A DNA stretch of 5,078 nucleotides, from the NCBI GenBank assembly GCA_003509845.1, contig DOMR01000281.1, positions 1-5,078 on the forward strand. The letters run 5' to 3'. The notes under the pieces were generated by a model. The model saw only the letters and a program-made list of their open reading frames with translations, did no database searches and was not told where the DNA came from. Origin of the DNA: Chitinophagaceae bacterium. Its GTDB lineage: Bacteria > Bacteroidota > Bacteroidia > Chitinophagales > Chitinophagaceae. Shown in pieces: positions 1 to 5,078 of this stretch. Every line of letters begins with the position of its first letter. The first letter of the stretch is position 1. Position numbers and translations under genes: made by a program.

Positions 1-474
1 AATTATGACTTTGAAATTTTAAAGGCAGTAGAAAAAGTAAATGCACTACAAAAGTTGCATTTGGTGAATAAGATCAATACGTATTTTAAAAATGATTTAC
101 AAGGCAAGAAAATTGCTTTGTGGGGATTGGCGTTCAAGCCGAATACCGATGATATCAGAGATGCACCAGCCATTGACATGATTAATGCTTTAACAGCTGC
201 AGGTGCTGCTATCACTGCCTATGATCCTGAAGCAATGCCCAATGTAAAAAATAAAATAGGCGATAAAATAACCTATGCAAGTAATCAATACGAAGCGCTA
301 GCCGGTGCGGATATATTAGTCATTGCAACGGAGTGGAGTGAATTCAGAACACCCGATTTTGAAATCATCGAAAAAGAACTACCAAGTAAAGTAATTTTTG
401 ATGGTCGAAATTTATTTGATGTTGCGAAGATGAAGGAAATGGGGTATCATTATGAAAGTATTGGAAGATTGTAA
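1..474 (+). CDS. ugd: UDP-glucose 6-dehydrogenase, C-terminal part (5' end cut by window)
   Basis: The reading frame is open from base 1 and gives 157 residues before TAA, so the N-terminal NAD-binding domain and the catalytic cysteine lie outside the window. The enzyme oxidises UDP-glucose to UDP-glucuronate with two NAD+ in the cytoplasm. What is visible is the end of the central helical linker (about residues 1-33 of the visible part) and the whole C-terminal UDP-binding domain. Family signatures are the GLAFKPNTDDIR block (42-53), YDP (74-76), TEWSEF (110-115) and a late FDGRN segment. A TTG at base 55 could be misread as a start, but the coding frame clearly continues upstream in family-like sequence. 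The next gene uses this enzyme's product, which supports Ugd over the related UDP-ManNAc or GDP-mannose dehydrogenases. The motifs fit Ugd well; the exact substrate is inferred. Confidence 0.93.
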   Translation, partial: NYDFEILKAVEKVNALQKLHLVNKINTYFKNDLQGKKIALWGLAFKPNTDDIRDAPAIDMINALTAAGAAITAYDPEAMPNVKNKIGDKITYASNQYEALAGADILVIATEWSEFRTPDFEIIEKELPSKVIFDGRNLFDVAKMKEMGYHYESIGRL

Positions 475-476
475 TT

Positions 477-510
477 GAAGATAGGGTGATAGAAGATAGG
501 GTGATAGAAG
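477..510. repeat. Short tandem repeat, 15-bp unit, about 2.3 copies
   Basis: The unit GAAGATAGGGTGATA occurs at 477-491 and again without change at 492-506, followed by a partial GAAG at 507-510. Inside it the pentamer GATAG recurs at 480, 488, 495 and 503, so there is a nested 7-8 bp period. It begins 2 nt after the ugd stop codon, in a non-coding spacer. It may be a slippage-prone microsatellite. No function is visible. Confidence 0.85.
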
Positions 511-539
511 GCAGTTGTGAATTAAGTGGATGGCGGAAA

Positions 540-571
540 TTTTAAACAGCCTGGAAGATCGGAGTTTAAAA
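540..571. repeat. 8-bp inverted repeat in the ugd-uxs spacer
   Basis: TTTTAAAC at 540-547 is matched by its exact reverse complement GTTTAAAA at 564-571, with a 16-nt spacer. The arms are AT-rich and contain the palindrome TTTAAA, so chance is a real possibility. It could be a weak hairpin after ugd or a binding site before the next gene, but no T-tract follows. The 475-632 spacer holds no ORF worth calling; besides this and the tandem repeat I see only AT-rich leader sequence. Confidence 0.3.
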
Positions 572-632
572 AAGCGTAAATGATAGTATTTTAGAAAAAT
601 AAAAAATTGGATGAGGTAGCAAAAAAATAATC

Positions 633-1613
633 ATGAGTCAAAAAAGAGTTTTAATCACAGGTGCTGCAGGATTTTTAGGATCTCATTTATCTGATCGATT
701 TATTCGTGAAGGATATAAGGTAATCGCCATGGATAATTTGATTACGGGAGATATGAAAAATATCGAGCACTTAATGACGAATGAAAATTTTGAATTCAAA
801 TTACACGATGTAACTAAGTTTATTGAAATTGAAGGGGCACTTGATTATATTTTACATTTTGCATCACCCGCAAGTCCGATTGATTATTTAAAAATACCCA
901 TTCAAACCTTAAAAGTGGGGGCATTAGGCACACATAACTGTTTGGGTTTGGCAAAGGATAAAAAGGCACGCATATTAGTCGCAAGTACAAGTGAAGTGTA
1001 TGGCGACCCTCTGGTACATCCACAAACGGAGGAGTATTGGGGTAATGTAAATCCAGTGGGTCCAAGAGGTGTATATGATGAAGCAAAAAGATACATGGAA
1101 TCCATTACCATGGCCTATCATACATTCCATCAGGTGGAAACGCGCATCATACGTATTTTTAATACCTATGGTCCAAGAATGCGATTGAATGATGGTCGTG
1201 CTTTGCCTGCATTTATTGGTCAAGCATTAAGGGGAGAGGATATGACTGTTTTTGGTGATGGATCACAAACAAGAAGCTTTTGCTATGTAGATGATTTAGT
1301 GGAAGGTATATACAGATTGTTATTAAGCGACTATTCCAGTCCGGTGAATATTGGCAATCCAAATGAAATTAGTTTAAAGGATTTTGCAGAAGAGGTTTTG
1401 AAGTTAACGGGATCCTCAGTGAAAATTGTATACAAGGAATTGCCGGTAGATGATCCAAAGCAAAGACAACCAGATATTACCAAGGCGAAAACTATTTTAG
1501 GGTGGGAACCCAAAGTGGATCGTGCAGAAGGATTGAAAAAAACCTACGATTATTTTAAATCACTCCCTTCAAGTGAATGGACGAAGTTGCCTAAGGAATT
1601 CGTGTCTAAATAA
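633..1613 (+). CDS. uxs: UDP-glucuronate decarboxylase (UDP-xylose synthase)
   Basis: This extended short-chain dehydrogenase/reductase of 326 residues converts UDP-glucuronate to UDP-xylose and CO2, using a bound NAD+ that is recycled through a 4-keto intermediate. The Rossmann motif GAAGFLG is at residues 10-16, with acidic D34 at the end of the second strand as expected for NAD+ preference. The block [10 protein letters not shown] (117-126) carries T119 and E121, and YDEAK (148-152) supplies the catalytic Tyr148 and Lys152. NTYGPRM (177-183), [14 protein letters not shown] (208-221), QRQPDI (277-282) and LGWEPKV (289-295) are all typical of the UXS family. Length is normal, with a tail of about 15 residues beyond the usual end. 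The ATG at 633 puts the Rossmann motif where the family has it. No Shine-Dalgarno sequence is close; a GAGG at 613-616 is too distant. The gene follows ugd, which makes its substrate. A related UDP-sugar decarboxylase is the only realistic alternative. Confidence 0.93.
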   Translation: MSQKRVLITGAAGFLGSHLSDRFIREGYKVIAMDNLITGDMKNIEHLMTNENFEFKLHDVTKFIEIEGALDYILHFASPASPIDYLKIPIQTLKVGALGTHNCLGLAKDKKARILVASTSEVYGDPLVHPQTEEYWGNVNPVGPRGVYDEAKRYMESITMAYHTFHQVETRIIRIFNTYGPRMRLNDGRALPAFIGQALRGEDMTVFGDGSQTRSFCYVDDLVEGIYRLLLSDYSSPVNIGNPNEISLKDFAEEVLKLTGSSVKIVYKELPVDDPKQRQPDITKAKTILGWEPKVDRAEGLKKTYDYFKSLPSSEWTKLPKEFVSK

Positions 1614-1642
1614 CTACCCAAACTTAATTCCTAAACCACGCA

Positions 1643-2512
1643 ATGAGTATAAAAAAAATATTAGTAACGGGTGCCAATGGGCAATTGGGTTGGGAGATAA
1701 CACAATTGGCAGCTAGTTATCCAATGTATGAATTCATCTTTGCAGATAGAAGTATGTTTGATTTATCGAAGCCGGAATTATTTGAATTATTGATACAACA
1801 ATGGGCGCCACAAGCCATTATTAATACGGCTGCATATACCGCAGTGGACAAAGCAGAAACAGAACAAGATTTAGCTAATTTAATTAATGCAACTGCTGTT
1901 GCTGAGTTAGCGCGCATAGCGGGTAAAAATGATATATTATTTGTAACATTTTCAACTGATTACGTTTTTAATGGCAATGCAACTAGCCCTTATTTAACAG
2001 ATACTATTATTGATCCAGTTAATTTTTATGGAACCACCAAGGCGCAGGGCGAGGGCTTGGCTTTAGCCGTGAATCCTAATACAATTATTATTCGTACTTC
2101 ATGGGTATTTAGTAGTCATGGAAATAATTTTGTTAAAACCATGATTCGATTAATGAAGGAGAGAGCAAGTTTAAATGTGGTGAGTGATCAAATTGGTCGT
2201 CCAACTTATGCAAAGGATTTAGCTATTGCTACATTAAAAATAATCAACGAGGTAAGTGGTGGAAAAAAAATAAATGGGGTGTATCACTATGCGAATAAAG
2301 GGGTGACGAGTTGGTTTGAATTTGCACAGCAAATCAAAAAAAATGCAGGACTAAGCTGCGAACTAATTCCGATTAATACGGCGCAATTCCCAACCCCTGC
2401 AAAAAGACCTACTTATTCTGTGTTGGATACCCAAAAAATAGAAACAGCAATTAATATTGATATTCCAAGTTGGGAGGATTCCTTATTGGCTTGTCAACAA
2501 ATGTTAGGATAA
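1643..2512 (+). CDS. rmlD: dTDP-4-dehydrorhamnose reductase
   Basis: This 289-residue reductase carries out the last step of dTDP-L-rhamnose synthesis, reducing dTDP-4-dehydro-L-rhamnose with NAD(P)H in the cytoplasm. The nucleotide-binding motif GANGQLG is at residues 10-16, the RmlD-type NTAAYTAVDKAE block at 61-72, STDYVFNG at 104-111 and YGTTK at 129-133. Thr105, Tyr129 and Lys133 form the expected catalytic triad, one residue off the numbering I recall for the Salmonella enzyme. RTSWVF follows, as in the family, and the length is typical. It starts 29 nt after uxs without a recognisable ribosome-binding site and probably shares its transcript. The partner genes rmlA, rmlB and rmlC are not in the window. 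Some proteins annotated this way act on other dTDP-4-keto sugars, so the exact sugar depends on RmlC elsewhere. Confidence 0.92.
   Translation: MSIKKILVTGANGQLGWEITQLAASYPMYEFIFADRSMFDLSKPELFELLIQQWAPQAIINTAAYTAVDKAETEQDLANLINATAVAELARIAGKNDILFVTFSTDYVFNGNATSPYLTDTIIDPVNFYGTTKAQGEGLALAVNPNTIIIRTSWVFSSHGNNFVKTMIRLMKERASLNVVSDQIGRPTYAKDLAIATLKIINEVSGGKKINGVYHYANKGVTSWFEFAQQIKKNAGLSCELIPINTAQFPTPAKRPTYSVLDTQKIETAINIDIPSWEDSLLACQQMLG
2506..2510 (+). promoter_or_regulatory. Shine-Dalgarno-like site for the SET-domain gene
   Basis: AGGAT lies in the last codons of rmlD, with 7 nt before the ATG at 2518. It is the only start in the window with a well-placed purine-rich site, which supports this start and suggests translation is coupled to rmlD. 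Confidence 0.4.
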
Positions 2513-2517
2513 ATTAA

Positions 2518-2928
2518 ATGAAAAAGGAAGCATTATTAAAACAGTTGCAGTCGCAAACCTATGTGATGATCAAACCTTCACCACTTCATGGTATTGGTGT
2601 TTTTGCGATTCGTGATATACCCAAAGGCACTAAGGATATTTTTTCAGAAGGCTTTGGTGATTGGATAAAAGTAAGCAAGGATGAGGTGGATGCTTTGCCG
2701 TCCCATTCAAGGGAGTTGATTGAAAATCATTGCCTGTTTGACGAAGACAGTTATTTTATTCCTGAATATGGTTTTAAGTTGGTTGATTTGGTGATTTATT
2801 TGAATCATTCTGAAACACCGAATGTCATATCTTTAAATGACGGTGAGCAGTTTGAGGCATTGGTGGATATAAAAGCAGGGGAGGAATTACTCGTGGATTA
2901 TGGAACGATTGTTGAATGCGATGAGTAA
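2518..2928 (+). CDS. SET-domain protein, putative protein-lysine methyltransferase
   Basis: This 136-residue protein is almost entirely one SET domain, the fold that moves a methyl group from S-adenosylmethionine to lysine side chains. The N-terminal signature HGIGVFA is at residues 24-30. The cofactor and catalytic block appears as YLNHSETPN (94-102), containing the NHSxxPN motif, and the end motif GEELLVDYG (121-129) supplies Tyr128. There is no pre-SET region and no cysteine-rich post-SET zinc cluster; only Cys72 and Cys134 are present. It has no signal peptide or membrane segment, so it should be cytoplasmic. The start lies 5 nt after the rmlD stop, so it is probably co-transcribed. The substrate is unknown. 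Methyltransferase activity is inferred from the motifs, and nothing visible links it to sugar metabolism apart from position. Confidence 0.85.
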   Translation: MKKEALLKQLQSQTYVMIKPSPLHGIGVFAIRDIPKGTKDIFSEGFGDWIKVSKDEVDALPSHSRELIENHCLFDEDSYFIPEYGFKLVDLVIYLNHSETPNVISLNDGEQFEALVDIKAGEELLVDYGTIVECDE

Positions 2929-2978
2929 GTAAGGGTAAGCCTGATAAAATTTTAATTGTATCTTTTCAAATTTATTAT

Positions 2979-3680
2979 ATGAAAAAAATCACTTTAATTT
3001 TTGCTTTTGTTTTTCTTTTTTTTCATGTGAAAGCATCTTCCTTTACGGATACCTTAAAGATTAAAAAGACAGCCGATTTTGTATTGGATGGCGCTGGCAC
3101 CAATGTGCAATGGGACTCCGCTGCATGGGTTAACTTGATACAACTGGATTCAGGAATCCGTGGATATGAAACCAAGTTTAAAGTACTTTATTCAGATGCA
3201 GGTGTGTATGTATTTTTTACAGGAAATGATAAAAAAGTGACTTCTACATTCACCAAGGATTTTGATAATTTATTTACGGCGGATGTATTTGAAGTGTTTT
3301 TTCATCCAGCACCTAAAATGCCCATTTATCTGGAATATGAAGTGAATGCATTAAACGCAGAACTAGTTTTATTAGTGCCACATTTAGATAAAAAAGCGAT
3401 GGGATGGACGCCATGGCATTATGAAGGGAAACGCAAAGTGGTTAAAAAAGTGCAAGTGCATCAAGAAAACAATGAAATGTACAAATGGACTGCAGAAATA
3501 TTTTTTCCAATTTCTCTTTTTGGGCCTTTACAAAATACGGAGTTGAAAAAAGGGGTTTGTTGGAATGCTAATTTTTATAGATTAGATTATGATGCTGGCA
3601 AAATGATCAAATTTGCTTGGTCACCTGTTAATGCGAGCTTTCATGAGTATGATAAATATGGGGTGATACAGTTTAACTAA
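2979..3680 (+). CDS. Secreted carbohydrate-binding family 9-like protein
   Basis: This 233-residue protein has a clear signal peptide: a KK start, a very hydrophobic core at residues 4-17 and a likely signal peptidase I site after VKA (17-19). No lipobox cysteine is present, so it is probably periplasmic or exported rather than a lipoprotein. The rest looks like one CBM9/DOMON-type beta-sandwich. Visible family-like features are the LDG...W...AW stretch (36-50), VYVFFTGND (76-84), DVFEVFFHP (102-110), WTAEIFFPISLFG further on, and the closing pattern WNANFYRLDY, FAWSPV, FHEYDKYGVIQF. There is no attached hydrolase domain, although in some proteins this fold is fused to glycoside hydrolases. 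It starts 50 nt after the SET gene with no Shine-Dalgarno sequence. It may bind a glycan or act as an accessory protein. Ligand and role are unknown; the family call is by pattern recall. Confidence 0.78.
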   Translation: MKKITLIFAFVFLFFHVKASSFTDTLKIKKTADFVLDGAGTNVQWDSAAWVNLIQLDSGIRGYETKFKVLYSDAGVYVFFTGNDKKVTSTFTKDFDNLFTADVFEVFFHPAPKMPIYLEYEVNALNAELVLLVPHLDKKAMGWTPWHYEGKRKVVKKVQVHQENNEMYKWTAEIFFPISLFGPLQNTELKKGVCWNANFYRLDYDAGKMIKFAWSPVNASFHEYDKYGVIQFN

Positions 3681-3768
3681 GTAGCAACTTTCAACTACAG
3701 TAACCTGTATATTTTATTTCCTGGCTAATTTTTTAAAAGGAATTTTTTGGTACTATTTTCATAAATGT

Positions 3769-3804
3769 ATAAGCCCCGCCCCGATTTCTCGGGGCGGGGC
3801 TTAT
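3769..3804. terminator. Perfect GC-rich hairpin, likely bidirectional terminator
   Basis: A 16-bp perfect inverted repeat (left arm 3769-3784, right arm 3789-3804) closes on the 4-nt loop TTTC. The core is CCCCGCCCCGA paired with TCGGGGCGGGG, strikingly GC-rich for this AT-rich window. It lies between convergent genes, 88 nt after the CBM9-like stop and 19 nt beyond the transporter stop. Neither side has a long T-tract: the + side continues TTAGTAATA and the - side is mixed. Termination therefore rests on stem strength and on position. The rest of 3681-3823 is AT-rich with no ORF. Confidence 0.75.
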
Positions 3805-3823
3805 TAGTAATACTTATATAAAA

Positions 3824-4897
3824 CTAATCCTTCGGTTCTTTCTTATGCCAATAGGAGGCAAGAATGGATCCTGTAATATTCATAAATGGTCCAAATACGG
3901 CAGCGGCTAATCCCATGGTTGCAGCTTTTCCTAATTTTTCTGCAAGTCCTGATGCCAAACCTCCGTTTTGCATACCCACTTCTATAGCTACAGTACGACA
4001 GTCTCTTTCAGGCATTTTAAATAATCGAGCACTCCAATACCCTAATAAATAGCCAAATGAATTGTGAATTAAAACGATAACTATTAGTAATGGTCCGATT
4101 TTTAATAAGTTATCTCTTCCTGATGCAGTAATGATTGTGATAATGCAAGCTATTCCAACCATCGAAACAATTGGCATTGCGTCATCTACCCATTTTGATC
4201 TTCCTTTTAAAAGTTTATTGAAAATTAAACCAGCACCAATAGGTAAAATGATCATTTTATTTATATCCCACATCATTTTTATTACGTCAATTTCAACTAA
4301 TGCGCCAGCAAATAACTTCATTAATAAAGGGGTTACAAATGGAGCTATTAATGTAGTGATTGAAGTAATTGTAATGGATAAGGCTAGGTTGGCTTTTGCT
4401 AAATAGGACATTACGTTTGAAGCAAGTCCACTAGGTGAGCATCCAATCAATATAATTCCAGCAGCTATTTCAGGAGGAAAATTAGATAAGCTTGCTAAAG
4501 TAAAACCTAAAGTAGGCATAATAGCAAACTGACTTACCACACCAATAATTACTCCTTTGGGTGTTTTAACTACTGCGGCAAAATCATTCATGCTCATAGA
4601 GGTTCCCATACCAAACATGATAATTTGAATGAGTGGTACAATGAGTCCGCCTAATTTATAGCCACCCCATACTCTAAAATATTCAGGGTGAAACATAGAC
4701 AAGGATACTGCTGAAAATATAATCATCGTAAAACTTAATCCTTGTAAATTTTCAGTTGCTTTGACACCTAAGCTTAAGGACAAAAATGCTAATGCTAATA
4801 CGAGTCCTAAATAATCATTGGCATGAATTAAATACAACACGCCTGACAGGACAAATAATAGTAAAGATAAATAAAGAAATGGTTTGTAATTTTTCAT
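3824..4897 (-). CDS. Bile acid:sodium symporter (BASS) family transporter
   Basis: This 357-residue inner-membrane protein is rich in hydrophobic segments, with about 12 possible. Compared from memory with the Neisseria meningitidis ASBT structure protein, residues align at a constant offset of 46. The sodium-site residues are all kept: Gln123, Ser160, Asn161, Ser174, Thr178, Glu306, Met309 and Gln310, and Asn311 of the substrate cavity is also kept. Signatures include IMFGMGTSMSMNDF (93-106), GCSPSGLASNVMSYLAKANLALS (152-174, first and last residues given) and EVGMQNGGLA (306-315). The family moves bile acids, pantoate, pyruvate or other organic anions with Na+, so the substrate cannot be read here. 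The histidine I recall before NISGS in the Neisseria protein is Met339 here. About 46 extra N-terminal residues form two hydrophobic stretches (about 6-24 and 29-45). The start lies 19 nt after the upstream gene's stop, suggesting one transcript. No Shine-Dalgarno sequence is seen. Confidence 0.92.
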   Translation of the reverse strand: MKNYKPFLYLSLLLFVLSGVLYLIHANDYLGLVLALAFLSLSLGVKATENLQGLSFTMIIFSAVSLSMFHPEYFRVWGGYKLGGLIVPLIQIIMFGMGTSMSMNDFAAVVKTPKGVIIGVVSQFAIMPTLGFTLASLSNFPPEIAAGIILIGCSPSGLASNVMSYLAKANLALSITITSITTLIAPFVTPLLMKLFAGALVEIDVIKMMWDINKMIILPIGAGLIFNKLLKGRSKWVDDAMPIVSMVGIACIITIITASGRDNLLKIGPLLIVIVLIHNSFGYLLGYWSARLFKMPERDCRTVAIEVGMQNGGLASGLAEKLGKAATMGLAAAVFGPFMNITGSILASYWHKKEPKD

Positions 4898-4916
4898 TTT
4901 ATTTTTTTAATTGAAC

Positions 4917-5078
4917 TTACCAAGTTCTTTTTTCTAAAAACTTTTCAAGTGCTTCTTTGGTAATAATAGGTTCGTTAGGGTGGGCGCTTATCCAATTTAA
5001 AAAGGAAGTTTTAATTTCTTCTGTCCATTGGTTGTCAATTTGACCTGCATTGTATTTGCCTGATTTCAAAACATCTTT
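4917..5078 (-). CDS. C-terminal fragment of an unidentified protein (5' end cut by window)
   Basis: Reading the minus strand from the window edge gives 53 codons of open frame with no start, ending in TAA at 4917-4919. The visible peptide is hydrophilic and helical-looking, with a middle stretch NQWTEEIKTSFLNWISAHP and the ending ITKEALEKFLEKRTW. No signal, membrane segment or catalytic motif is visible. The ending is loosely like the C-terminal helix of enoyl-CoA hydratase/isomerase proteins, but that is not enough for a call. It is coding rather than chance by its codon pattern and lack of stops, and by its tight 19-nt spacing to the transporter start. The two probably share a promoter beyond the window. 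Confidence 0.65.
   Translation of the reverse strand, partial: KDVLKSGKYNAGQIDNQWTEEIKTSFLNWISAHPNEPIITKEALEKFLEKRTW

Noticed and set aside
3..215. Minus-strand ORF opposite ugd
   Set aside because: It is antisense to a conserved UDP-binding domain and has no independent support.
820..1223. Three overlapping minus-strand ORFs of 69-88 codons inside uxs
   Set aside because: They are antisense to a strongly supported gene, have low-complexity or improbable compositions and no recognisable family features.
2959..2966. TATCTTTT as a -7 promoter element for the CBM9-like gene
   Set aside because: It lacks the final G of TAnnTTTG, has no TTG at a suitable distance upstream and lies only 12 nt before the start codon.
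3681..3698. GTAG...CTAC inverted repeat just after the CBM9-like stop
   Set aside because: Only 4 bp of pairing over a 10-nt loop, which is expected by chance.
3727..3748. Two copies of AATTTTTT 14 bp apart
   Set aside because: Short AT-only words recur by chance in this base composition.
3864..4406. Two plus-strand ORFs opposite the BASS transporter
   Set aside because: They are mirror frames of a well-conserved membrane protein gene, and their peptides show no domain.

Overview
The window is AT-rich bacterial DNA, most likely from a Bacteroidota member, possibly a freshwater or soil Chitinophagaceae-type organism. This rests on low GC, ATG starts that mostly lack a Shine-Dalgarno sequence, and a gene mix that fits the phylum (nucleotide-sugar enzymes, a SET-domain protein, a secreted CBM9-like protein). 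The assignment is inferred from style, not from a marker gene. No rRNA, tRNA, CRISPR array, transposase or phage gene was seen.

Left part (1-2928, + strand): four genes in a row. The first is the C-terminal part of UDP-glucose 6-dehydrogenase, cut by the window edge. A 158-bp spacer follows, holding a short 15-bp tandem repeat and a small inverted repeat. Next come UDP-glucuronate decarboxylase (UDP-xylose synthase), dTDP-4-dehydrorhamnose reductase (RmlD) and a compact SET-domain protein whose start lies 5 nt after the rmlD stop. The first two enzymes carry out consecutive reactions, UDP-glucose to UDP-glucuronate to UDP-xylose. RmlD makes the last step to dTDP-L-rhamnose. Together they look like the precursor-supply end of a surface polysaccharide or glycan locus that lies mostly to the left of the window.

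Middle (2979-3823): a small secreted protein with a carbohydrate-binding family 9-like fold and no catalytic domain, then a 143-bp convergent intergenic region dominated by a perfect 16-bp GC-rich hairpin that probably ends transcription from both sides.

Right part (3824-5078, - strand): a bile acid:sodium symporter (BASS) family transporter close in sequence to the Neisseria ASBT protein, with the sodium-site residues kept and about 46 extra residues at the N-terminus. Nineteen nt upstream of it is the C-terminal tail of an unidentified protein that runs off the window. These two are probably one transcript running toward the hairpin.

Most of the window is ordinary, well-recognised biology. 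The parts most worth a second look are the SET-domain gene tied to rmlD, the stand-alone CBM9-like protein, the strong hairpin, and the extended N-terminus of the transporter. I did not find convincing evidence of a wholly new system.
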